13,555 bases of DNA from an uncultured Clostridia bacterium (GTDB lineage: Bacteria; Bacillota_A; Clostridia; Christensenellales; Aristaeellaceae), in the NCBI GenBank assembly GCA_934645275.1, contig CAKUDW010000029.1, forward strand, positions 1 to 13,555. Direction: 5' to 3'. This document shows positions 1 through 6,934 of the stretch, piece after piece. A model generated the notes under the pieces. That model saw only the letters and a list, made by a program, of their open reading frames with translations, searched no databases and was not told the DNA's origin. Every line of letters begins with the position of its first letter. Within the stretch, counting starts at the first letter, position 1. The position numbers and the translations under genes are program-made.

Positions 1-1
1 C

Positions 2-229
2 TCCAAGGGCGTGAAATTGCCCGTCTATGTGGTTGGCGTTCAGGCCGATGGCTTTGACTCGGCTGATGCTGCTTTCACCGCTGCGTTCGGCGCGAACTAC
101 AATCCCTGGGCGGCTAATCCAGCTTTTCCCTTACTTACCCGGCCTGCTCTTTCGAGCAGGCCATACGAGGATAATCGGGCGCAGCCGCTGCGGTCGCCGC
201 CGGATTGCCCTCGTATGGTCTGTTTGTGA
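2..229 (+). CDS. C-terminal end of a probable TasA/camelysin-like secreted protein (5' partial)
   Basis: An open frame enters from the left edge and stops at TGA 227-229; no start codon is in the window. The visible part reads KLPVYVVGVQADGF and then an Ala/Phe-rich AADAAF-like stretch. A V-x-x-x-VQA strand near the C-terminus resembles the VDAQAVQ strand ending the next gene, which belongs to the TasA/camelysin group, so membership of the same family is inferred. The last 25 or so codons lie inside the palindrome at 141-225 and look unlike protein-coding sequence (SSRPYEDNRAQP and onward). The natural end may therefore have been replaced by repeat-derived sequence, or the true C-terminus may be just before it. 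The family call is weak; the presence of a coding end is moderately supported. Confidence 0.45.
   Translation, partial: SKGVKLPVYVVGVQADGFDSADAAFTAAFGANYNPWAANPAFPLLTRPALSSRPYEDNRAQPLRSPPDCPRMVCL
141..225. repeat. Nested palindrome with mutually exclusive hairpins
   Basis: A perfect 9-bp stem (GGCCTGCTC, 141-149, with 154-162) closes a TTTC loop. The right arm also belongs to a second inverted repeat: CCATACGAGG (161-170) matches CCTCGTATGG (209-218) exactly, and with G-U pairs the helix can extend to 154-170 with 209-225. Between these arms, CGCAG-CCG-CTGCG (180-192) gives a small inner stem, and AATC/GATT (173-176, 203-206) also pair. The two large hairpins share 154-162 and cannot coexist. 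No T-tract follows either, so a plain intrinsic terminator is unlikely. It may be a mobile palindromic repeat or a regulatory leader of the operon starting at 280. Confidence 0.6.
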
Positions 230-279
230 AGAATGAATACAAGTTGCCGCATCCGCGGCGTTGAGAGGAGCGTATAATC

Positions 280-900
280 ATGGAAAATCATACGAACGAG
301 CTGCACAGCGCCGTTGAAACGGTGGAAAGCGCGCGGCCCCGAAAGCGCCGCCTGCTGCTGTTTGCCTTGCTTGCGTGTATCGTGGCGATTGTCGCGGGTG
401 GTACGCTGGCGTATTTCACCGCGGAAAAGACCGCCTACAATGTGATTACCACGGGCAGGCTTTCCATGAACCTGCGGGAGGAAACCACGGGCGGCCGCTC
501 CTTCCCCGAGGACGGCGTCACCGGCATTTTGCCCGGACAGACGGTGGACAAGAAGGTCTACGTGGTCAACGATGGCAGCGTCGATTTCTACGCCCGCATC
601 GCTCTGGACAAGGTGATTACGGACGCGGCGGGCCGGAAGGATACGCTGAATTTCAATCATATCCGGCTGGACATCAACACGGCCGATTGGACAGAGAAGG
701 ACGGCTATTATTACTATAACCGCGCCCTGAAGCCCGGCGAGGCCACGGAGCCGCTGTTCAACACGGTTTCCTTCGATACGAAGCTGAGCAACGATTACAT
801 GAACGCCCGCGTGGAAATCCATGTCGACGCGCAGGCGGTACAGAGCAGAAACAACGGCGGCAGCGCACTGGTAGCCACCGGCTGGGCGAGCGCTGAATGA
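280..900 (+). CDS. TasA/camelysin-like protein with SipW-type signal peptide
   Basis: A 206-residue exported protein, probably a structural subunit of a surface layer or fibre. Residues 1-24 are hydrophilic, ending in a basic PRKRR patch. A membrane segment at about 25-45 is followed by GTLAYFTA (41-48) and then NVITTGRLSMNL. That arrangement is the SipW-cognate signal peptide of the TasA/camelysin (former peptidase M73) group, and the remainder is beta-rich with the family's VDAQAVQ strand near the C-terminus. The start is supported by AGGAG at 266-270, nine bases upstream of the ATG. Its stop is 17 bases before the start of the CHAP gene, indicating one operon. In related clusters SipW peptidase removes the leader; no SipW gene lies in the window. 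The protease activity once claimed for camelysin is not evident here. Confidence 0.82.
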   Translation: MENHTNELHSAVETVESARPRKRRLLLFALLACIVAIVAGGTLAYFTAEKTAYNVITTGRLSMNLREETTGGRSFPEDGVTGILPGQTVDKKVYVVNDGSVDFYARIALDKVITDAAGRKDTLNFNHIRLDINTADWTEKDGYYYYNRALKPGEATEPLFNTVSFDTKLSNDYMNARVEIHVDAQAVQSRNNGGSALVATGWASAE

Positions 901-917
901 GCTGGAGGGTGAACGTG

Positions 918-2990
918 ATGAAAAAGAGATTGATGGCCTGCCTGACCTCCGTCTGCATGCTGGCGGCGGTACTGCTGCCCGTGGGTGGAACCATTGCGGA
1001 TGAGCCGATTTCGGAAACACCCCCCGTGGCCGTGTCCGAACCGGCGCCTGCGCCGGAACCCGCCAAGCCCGAAAAGGAGGAAGCGCCCGCACCCGAGCAG
1101 CCCGCGCCCGAACCGGGAAACGCGGGTGAAGCGACAGCTGGGCCGGCGCATGCGCCCACGACCGAACCGGCGCACGCACCCACGGCAGAGGTGAGCGTGG
1201 AACCCACGGCGGAACCGACGCATGAACCTACGGCTGAACCGGCAGTTGAACCCACGGCTGAACCGGCAACCGAGCCCACGGCTGAACCGAGCATGGAGCC
1301 CACGATGGAACCCACGCCGGAGCCGAGCATGGAGCCTACGGCAGAACCGACGCTCGAGCCGGAAAAACTGATTGCAAAGCTTTCGCTGGATCGGCGCTAT
1401 GCCTTTGCCAACGAGGATAGCGTGACCGCACGAATCGAGTTCGCGGGCGGCGTTGCGCCGTATGCGCTCACGCTGAAAGTGAACGGCGTGGTTTGCGGCC
1501 AGTCTGCGGAGTTGACCGAGGTGGGAGCATATGCATTTTCTCACATGCCGTCTGAATTCGGCGTGCACACCTTTGAAATTACTGTGACCGATGCCGTGGG
1601 CATGACGGCTTCAGCGAGTGCGAAGCTGCCCGTGGCGGTTCGCGTGGATGTGGAGCACAGCGCCGATTGGGAGCGCACCTTCCAGGATGTGCAGCTGACC
1701 GGCGATTGGCGCGAGGATTTGCTTGCCATCGCGAGGACACAGCTGGGCTATCGCGAGAGCGAGCGCAACTTCATCATAGACGACAGCGGCAAGCAGCAGG
1801 GCTACACCCGCTATGGCGACTGGTATGGCGCGAGCTATTCCGAGTGGTGCGCCATGTTCGTGTCCTTCTGCCTGCACTATGCGCAGATTCCGTCCAGCGC
1901 CGTGCCGCGCAGCGCCGGCTGCGAGGGCTGGAAGGACGCCATGATTGGGCTCGGCGCGTTTGAACACCGCGGCGAATACACCCCAGAGTCGGGCGATTTG
2001 ATTTTCTTCGACTGGGTAGAGGATGTGACGGGCAAGCGCGACGGCAGCGCCGACCATGTGGGCATTGTGGAATACGTGTCTGGCAGCACGGTACATACCA
2101 TCGAGGGCAATGCGGGCCGGGAAGTGCGTCGCCGCGAGTATGATGTGAACGATGGCGATATCATGGGCTACGCCAGCCTGACCGCGCTGATGGAGCGCGT
2201 AGGCCTGATTGAGGATGAACCGGCCGTACGCGAGCTGCAAGGCTATACTGCGATTACGGCCTGCGATTCCGTGAACGTGCGCGAAGCAGCGAACGAGAAT
2301 TCTGCGATCGTCGCGCAGCTGCCGCTGGCCGGAACCGAGCTGGCCGTGCATGCGGAGGTGACCCGCGCCAATGGCGAGATCTGGTATGGCGTGGCGGTGG
2401 CCGGCGTGTCCGGCTATGTCCGCGGCGATTTGCTGGTGCTTTCCGTGAAAATTGAATTCGGCGCGCCGCAGGTGTGGAACGTGACTGGCGGCGTGAACAT
2501 CGGCTACGCGGAGGCCGTGGAGGGCGCGCGCTATATTTGGCAGAAGCGCGGCGCGGATGATACGGGCGCGGAGCTCTGGGAAGACGTGGGCGAAGGCGCG
2601 GTGTTGCAGATTCCCGCCGAGGCGGGCGCGCTGCTGGCGTACTATCGCTGTGTGATTGCGTTTGGCGGCGAGGAGACCACGACCGAGGCCGTGCGCCCCG
2701 TGCGCGGAGATATGGTGGAATGGTTGCAGCAAGACGGGCTGACCGCAGATATGATTTGCCGCGCCCTGAACACCAGCACGCTGGATGCGATCACGCTGGA
2801 AAACAACGAATTGATTTATGTGCGCATTGGCGAAATGATTGCCAGCTACGATCCTGAAACGGGCATTGTGGTGGATGCTGAAATGGGCATTCCCGTGGGC
2901 AGGATCGTGAATGGCAAGCTGAGTCCGCTGGTTTCGGATGAAACGGCAGTCGACCCTGAGGCACAGCCCATCGCGCCGGACGCGCAGTGA
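918..2990 (+). CDS. Secreted CHAP-domain peptidoglycan hydrolase with EPTAEP stalk and SH3 domain
   Basis: A 690-residue exported protein that probably cleaves peptidoglycan. A signal peptide (about 1-27, MKKRLMACL start) is followed by a Pro/Glu/Ala-rich linker (about 31-150) whose second half repeats EPTAEPxx. An Ig-like beta domain follows (about 150-235). The CHAP/NlpC-P60-like domain spans about 262-425, with the expected catalytic Cys311 in EWCAMF, His380 in DHVGIVE and a third polar position in EGN (396-398). An SH3-type wall-binding domain spans 443-508 (SVNVREAAN) and another beta domain follows; there is no sorting signal or C-terminal membrane helix. The start is chosen at 918 because GGAGGG (903-908) sits nine bases upstream; an in-frame ATG at 897 overlaps the previous stop but lacks that spacing. 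It may tailor the wall around the surface assembly encoded nearby. Confidence 0.88.
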   Translation: MKKRLMACLTSVCMLAAVLLPVGGTIADEPISETPPVAVSEPAPAPEPAKPEKEEAPAPEQPAPEPGNAGEATAGPAHAPTTEPAHAPTAEVSVEPTAEPTHEPTAEPAVEPTAEPATEPTAEPSMEPTMEPTPEPSMEPTAEPTLEPEKLIAKLSLDRRYAFANEDSVTARIEFAGGVAPYALTLKVNGVVCGQSAELTEVGAYAFSHMPSEFGVHTFEITVTDAVGMTASASAKLPVAVRVDVEHSADWERTFQDVQLTGDWREDLLAIARTQLGYRESERNFIIDDSGKQQGYTRYGDWYGASYSEWCAMFVSFCLHYAQIPSSAVPRSAGCEGWKDAMIGLGAFEHRGEYTPESGDLIFFDWVEDVTGKRDGSADHVGIVEYVSGSTVHTIEGNAGREVRRREYDVNDGDIMGYASLTALMERVGLIEDEPAVRELQGYTAITACDSVNVREAANENSAIVAQLPLAGTELAVHAEVTRANGEIWYGVAVAGVSGYVRGDLLVLSVKIEFGAPQVWNVTGGVNIGYAEAVEGARYIWQKRGADDTGAELWEDVGEGAVLQIPAEAGALLAYYRCVIAFGGEETTTEAVRPVRGDMVEWLQQDGLTADMICRALNTSTLDAITLENNELIYVRIGEMIASYDPETGIVVDAEMGIPVGRIVNGKLSPLVSDETAVDPEAQPIAPDAQ
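1200..1361 (+). repeat. 24-bp coding tandem repeat (EPTAEPxx octapeptides)
   Basis: Residues 95-148 of the CHAP protein consist of degenerate eight-residue units such as EPTAEPTH, EPTAEPAV, EPTAEPAT and EPTAEPSM, encoded by a roughly 24-bp period of GAACCCACGGC-like sequence. This is typical of an extended wall-spanning stalk between the signal peptide and the enzyme domain. Copy number is likely to vary between strains. Confidence 0.85.
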
Positions 2991-3024
2991 GCCGGGCGAC
3001 AGACTGGAATAGGAGGAAATAGCG

Positions 3025-5649
3025 ATGAAGAGAATATCCCGATTCCTTGCGCTGTTGCTGGCGTTGCTGCTGATGCTCTCCGCACCCTGCGCCTTTTCGG
3101 AAGAAATGGACGCCGAGCGCACTGAGGTGGGCACGGCGGAGGATTATGTAGATTTGCTGATGGCGGCTGAAACGCCCTATTATCCGGAAACGGTGGTGTT
3201 CACAAATGCTGGCCCGTTCATGCCTGCGGTGGATGTGAGCGGCGGCAGGATGCTACGCGCGGCAAGCATGAACGACGATGTTTTGGGCAGCGAAGGCGTT
3301 GAACTGAACAGAAGTGTTTCCATGAACGAGAACGGCAGCTATACCGTCCATATCGAGGCTTACACTACCGGAAAAGTGACTACCGTTGTCAATACGAAAC
3401 CCGTAGATTTCGTGCTGGTACTGGATCAGTCGAGTTCGATGACAACAAGAGATTTCAATGGCAAAACGCGCCAGGAAGCTATGAAAACCGCAGTCAATGC
3501 ATTTATTGGACAAGTATATGACAAGTATGATGCCGATGTGTCCGATCATCGTATGGCAATTGTGACTTTTGGCACCGGAGCGAATGTAGTTGCAGGCCTT
3601 CAAGGGAATTGGACGTATGTTGATCAAGATGGAAGTAAGCACTTAAAGGATCAGATTTCCGGTTTAAATCCCAATGGATCGGCAACAAACACGGGCATGG
3701 GAATGCTGAAGGCAAAGGAACTGCTGAGTAGCGGCTACGACTATAAGGGCTTGAATACAATGCGCCAAAAGGTCGTTATTCTATTTACTGATGGTGTGCC
3801 AACACAGGGTAATGAAAAGGATTTCAATGTTTCAGTTGCTGATACTGCAATTGAAGCAGCGAGAGCCTTAAAAGGTGACGATATCGGAGCGACAGTTTAT
3901 GCCGTGGGTATTTTCCAAGGTGCAAACGAAGCAGAATTGTATGGGCCACGCTATGTTTATTTTAATTTGGGGTTGAAAGAACAAAAGTGCGATGGCAAAA
4001 AAGGCTCTGCTTGGCGCGAAAGACATGGCTTTTTTAGCGGCGGAGATGTAGACTTAGCAGATGTTTATGCTGGAAATAGGTTCCTGAACTATGTTTCGTC
4101 GAATTTTAAAACGGCGAGCAGGATTGGGCTTACTGCACAGTCGGAGGACTATTATGCTGTTAAGTATAAGGGGTTTGAAATAATAGATGATCCTGCTGAT
4201 CGCACCAGTGATCGATATTACTTAACGGGTGATGCTAGTGATTCGCTGGAAAGTGCTTTCCAGAAAATAAGCAGTAACATTCAGACGCCAGACGTTGATT
4301 TGGGCAATCAAGTTGTTGTACGGGATGTGGTAACCCAATACTTCGATATAAGTAGCGTGAAATTGGCTACGGATGCGTATAATGGGACCGGCTTTGAAAG
4401 CGCTCCACAGGAGGCCGAGGGTGTAACGGCGACCGTTGATTCAGAGACGAATACCCTTTCCGTGACCGGTTTCGACTTCAATGCGAATTTCATTTCGGCT
4501 TCGCCCAAGGATGGTGATGCCAATTACGGCAAGAAGCTGATTATCGAGTACACGATTGCGCCCAAGGATGGTTTCCTCGGCGGCAACGGCGTACCCACCG
4601 GCGATGCGGAGCAGTCCGGCGTTTACGATAAGGACAATAAGGAGATCAAGGCGCTTGACGATGCGGCGCCTGTGGATGTGTCGGTCAAGCCTGTCGAAAT
4701 CGCAGCGCAGGATAAGAGCGTGTATCTGCTGGGCAGTTTGACGGCCGAGAATCTGGTTGAGAATTGCACTGTAACCAAGAATAGTGCGTCGATTGAAGAT
4801 TGGCAGAAGGCATTTGTGGACATCGCAGTCGCGCCCGCGCCGGGAACGAATCTGGCGAATTTGGCTGTAGATACGGAATACACGCTGACTGCAACGGTTA
4901 CACCGAAGAAATCAGAGGGTTCCGGAACTGCGCAGAGTGTCAGCAGTTCGGCTGCCGTCAAGGTGTATACGCCGCATCTGACCTTCAAGGACAGCGCGAT
5001 CGATCTGGGTGATAGCGCGAATTACAAGGATGACAATCTCGTAGGCAAAGCGGTATGGAAGCATGGCCTCGATGGAGAACTGTCCGCATCGACGGGTATC
5101 TATGGCGAAGCACCCTTACTGAACTGTAGTTTAACGCCGCCGTCAGCTGCGTTTACGCAGGATACGCCGGTTTCACTTACTGTGAGTATTGGCGACGTAG
5201 ATGTGACTGCGCTCGTCACGTTCTGGCGCGAGGCATGCGATTATCCGGACTGCGATAATCACGATGAAAAGATGCAGGTAACTGCAGATGAAAGCGGCAA
5301 ACGCGTAAACTTCGTGGTTCACGTAAAGCCCTTCGATTTGAAGATCAGCGTAACCGGCTGCGAGGATATTGATGAAAATCAGAGCTTCCTGTTTACGGTG
5401 ACGGATAACAAAGGGCTGTTGCTGCACGTGGCGGTGACCGGCAATAAAAGCGTGACCGTCAAGGGCCTGAGCGCGGGCAAGATCTATACTGTCACGCAGA
5501 ATACCGGCTGGAGCTGGAGATATGAGCCCGATTCGGCCGAACAGACGATAAAGCCCGAGGATGTACGGAACGGACAGGCTGAAATCACGTTCAACAATAG
5601 AAGAAGCAAAGACCAATGGCTGGATGGCAACGATGGCAAAACCTACTGA
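3025..5649 (+). CDS. Large secreted von Willebrand factor A domain protein with C-terminal Cna-like domain
   Basis: An 874-residue exported protein, probably an adhesin or assembly factor. A signal peptide covers about 1-25 (MKRISRFLALLLALLLML, ending around CAFS). The vWA domain, about 128-415, has an intact metal-ion site: DQSSS at 134-138, Thr223 in TNTGMGM and Asp256 in LFTDG. Beta-rich domains follow, and about 769-865 resembles a Cna-B/pilin-type domain (SFLFTVTDNKG, VKGLSAGKIYTVTQ). The end, ITFNNRRSKDQWLDGN, is a motif I associate with similar clostridial surface proteins. There is no LPxTG-like signal or terminal helix, so attachment must be indirect. AGGAGG at 3011-3016 sets the start. 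The vWA-coding part is distinctly AT-richer than the rest of the locus, suggesting domain exchange. Specific ligand unknown. Confidence 0.86.
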   Translation: MKRISRFLALLLALLLMLSAPCAFSEEMDAERTEVGTAEDYVDLLMAAETPYYPETVVFTNAGPFMPAVDVSGGRMLRAASMNDDVLGSEGVELNRSVSMNENGSYTVHIEAYTTGKVTTVVNTKPVDFVLVLDQSSSMTTRDFNGKTRQEAMKTAVNAFIGQVYDKYDADVSDHRMAIVTFGTGANVVAGLQGNWTYVDQDGSKHLKDQISGLNPNGSATNTGMGMLKAKELLSSGYDYKGLNTMRQKVVILFTDGVPTQGNEKDFNVSVADTAIEAARALKGDDIGATVYAVGIFQGANEAELYGPRYVYFNLGLKEQKCDGKKGSAWRERHGFFSGGDVDLADVYAGNRFLNYVSSNFKTASRIGLTAQSEDYYAVKYKGFEIIDDPADRTSDRYYLTGDASDSLESAFQKISSNIQTPDVDLGNQVVVRDVVTQYFDISSVKLATDAYNGTGFESAPQEAEGVTATVDSETNTLSVTGFDFNANFISASPKDGDANYGKKLIIEYTIAPKDGFLGGNGVPTGDAEQSGVYDKDNKEIKALDDAAPVDVSVKPVEIAAQDKSVYLLGSLTAENLVENCTVTKNSASIEDWQKAFVDIAVAPAPGTNLANLAVDTEYTLTATVTPKKSEGSGTAQSVSSSAAVKVYTPHLTFKDSAIDLGDSANYKDDNLVGKAVWKHGLDGELSASTGIYGEAPLLNCSLTPPSAAFTQDTPVSLTVSIGDVDVTALVTFWREACDYPDCDNHDEKMQVTADESGKRVNFVVHVKPFDLKISVTGCEDIDENQSFLFTVTDNKGLLLHVAVTGNKSVTVKGLSAGKIYTVTQNTGWSWRYEPDSAEQTIKPEDVRNGQAEITFNNRRSKDQWLDGNDGKTY

Positions 5650-5666
5650 GCGGGAGGTGAGCGACC

Positions 5667-6158
5667 ATGAAACGGATGAAGAAAAAGAACCTCCTGCTGG
5701 TTGCAGGCATAGCGCTGGTATTGGTTGTAGCGGTGGGGCTGACGAGCGCGTACATCGTGACGCGCTCGGAACCCACGATCAACACCTTTGAACCGGGCAG
5801 CGTATCAGTCAGCGTGAATCGGGATGCGAACGGCAGTATATCACTCAGGAATACCGGCAATGTGCGCGCCCGCATTCGCGCGCAGATCGTGGTAACGTGG
5901 AAAGATGAGAAGGGAAATATCTATCCCGGCGTACCGGTCTATGGCACGGATTATCAGATGACCGTGGGTGACAGCGGCTGGAAGGAAATGGGATTAAGCT
6001 TGTGGTATTGCAATGAAGCCGTCGCGCCGGGTGGGGATACGCCCGCGCTGATCGCTTCGTACCATGAAATTGCCGGGCGCGCGCCCGCAGGCTATGCGCT
6101 CAGCGTGGAAGTTCTGGGCGAGGCGATTCAGGCCGAACCGGCGAATGCCGGCTGGTAA
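5667..6158 (+). CDS. Small TasA/camelysin-like protein with SipW-type signal peptide
   Basis: A 163-residue exported protein. The leader has a basic start (MKRMKKKN) and a membrane helix (about 9-30) ending GLTSAYIVTRSE. It is followed by NTFEPGSVSVSV, the strand that normally follows the SipW-type cleavage site in this family. The central RNTGNVRARIRAQIVVTW (61-78) matches the family pattern of a neutral-tip strand followed by an Arg-containing strand. GGGAGG at 5652-5657 gives a good ribosome binding site; the gene starts 17 bases after the vWA stop. It is shorter than the first TasA-like protein and could be a minor or capping subunit, which is inference. It lacks its own wall-sorting motif. 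Confidence 0.8.
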   Translation: MKRMKKKNLLLVAGIALVLVVAVGLTSAYIVTRSEPTINTFEPGSVSVSVNRDANGSISLRNTGNVRARIRAQIVVTWKDEKGNIYPGVPVYGTDYQMTVGDSGWKEMGLSLWYCNEAVAPGGDTPALIASYHEIAGRAPAGYALSVEVLGEAIQAEPANAGW

Positions 6159-6175
6159 TAAGGAGGCAGGGAAAG

Positions 6176-6796
6176 ATGAAGAAATTAGCTGTTTCACTGC
6201 TTGCTCTCCTGATGCTGCTGAGCGGCGTGGCCGCGTTGGCGGCGGCCTCGGTGACCTACGAGGGCGGCGCGGAGAAATTCGTATTTCTGCCGGGCAGTGC
6301 GTATTCCAGCAGCGATCTCTTTGAAAATTTTAAGGATGTGCTGCCGGGCGACGAATTGACGCAGAAGATTACGGTGAAAAACGATACCAGCGGCAAGGTG
6401 CGCATCTACATGCGGGCAGAAACCAAAGGTATGAAGGATCGGGATTTTTTGAGCCAGCTGCAAATGACGGTGAGCTGCGCCAACAAGGCCATCTTCGACG
6501 CTGCGCCCTCCGAAACGGCACAGTTGACGGATAACACGCTGCTTGGCACGTTCAAGGGCAAGGGCAGCACGGAGTTGACAGTGACATTGAAGGTGCCCGA
6601 TACGCTCGGCAACGCGTATATGGACCGCGTGGGCGTTGTGCCGTGGACGTTCGCCGTGGAAGAAATCGGCGAAACTGACGATACGCCGCAGACGGGCGAT
6701 TGGTTCAGAATGGGCGCGTGGGCGCTGGCGGCGGCGGTTCTTGCGGCGCTGATTGTGCTGCTCATCTGGCGTGGCCGCAGGCGTGAGGAAGCATGA
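6176..6796 (+). CDS. Sortase-anchored surface protein with TPQTG sorting signal
   Basis: A 206-residue protein with a cleavable signal peptide (about 1-24, MKKLAVSLLALLML, ending ALAAA). Its beta-rich ectodomain contains FVFLPGSAYSSSDLF, LPGDELTQKITVKND and LGNAYMDRVGVVPWTF, a pattern I recognise from clostridial proteins annotated as LPXTG-anchored partners of TasA-like clusters. The C-terminus is a full sorting signal: TPQTG at 170-174, a hydrophobic helix at about 180-198 and a positive tail (RGRRREEA). TPQTG blends the LPxTG and NPQTN classes. The class B sortase just downstream is the obvious processing enzyme. Start supported by AGGAGG at 6161-6166. The stop overlaps the start of the next small ORF (ATGA), so the genes are translationally coupled. 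Probably the wall anchor for the other exported subunits. Confidence 0.85.
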   Translation: MKKLAVSLLALLMLLSGVAALAAASVTYEGGAEKFVFLPGSAYSSSDLFENFKDVLPGDELTQKITVKNDTSGKVRIYMRAETKGMKDRDFLSQLQMTVSCANKAIFDAAPSETAQLTDNTLLGTFKGKGSTELTVTLKVPDTLGNAYMDRVGVVPWTFAVEEIGETDDTPQTGDWFRMGAWALAAAVLAALIVLLIWRGRRREEA

Positions 6797-6930
6797 AGAA
6801 GCGAAGAAAGCGCAGGATGGCGGCGATTGTCATATTGGCAATCGCCCTTGCCATTGTTGTGGGCGTGATTGCCGTGCGGCAGTATCAGTACGCCCGAAGC
6901 GCAGCTTATTACAGCAGCTTGCGCGGGTGA
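6793..6930 (+). CDS. 45-residue single-helix membrane peptide, sortase-anchor-like
   Basis: A short ORF begins in the ATGA overlap with the preceding stop and ends at TGA 6928-6930, four bases before the sortase start. It encodes a strongly basic start (MKKRRKRRM), one hydrophobic helix (about 9-28) and a tail rich in Tyr and Arg ending AYYSSLRG. This layout closely resembles the N-terminal membrane anchor of ordinary class B sortases, where a basic patch and helix lead to a YxxLR-type segment. Here it is in a different frame from the sortase, which carries its own signal peptide. GAGGA at 6785-6789 lies only three bases upstream, but coupling to the previous stop makes translation plausible. 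It could be a detached anchor, a small partner peptide or a remnant of an older sortase. Confidence 0.62.
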   Translation: MKKRRKRRMAAIVILAIALAIVVGVIAVRQYQYARSAAYYSSLRG

Positions 6931-6934
6931 TTTT

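Noticed and set aside
246..259. GCCGC-ATCC-GCGGC hairpin before the gene at 280
   Set aside because: Only five base pairs in GC-rich sequence and no T-tract; too weak to call a terminator or regulator.
273..278. TATAAT matching a -10 promoter box
   Set aside because: It lies between the ribosome binding site and the start codon of the gene at 280, and no -35 box is at the right distance, so it is probably chance.
897..917. Upstream ATG of the CHAP gene overlapping the previous stop
   Set aside because: The ribosome binding site at 903-908 lies downstream of it and fits the ATG at 918, where a normal signal peptide begins.
758..1330. Long minus-strand frame rich in Gly-Ser-Val-Gly repeats
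   Set aside because: It is the mirror of the EPTAEP repeat on the plus strand; no ribosome binding site or family resemblance.
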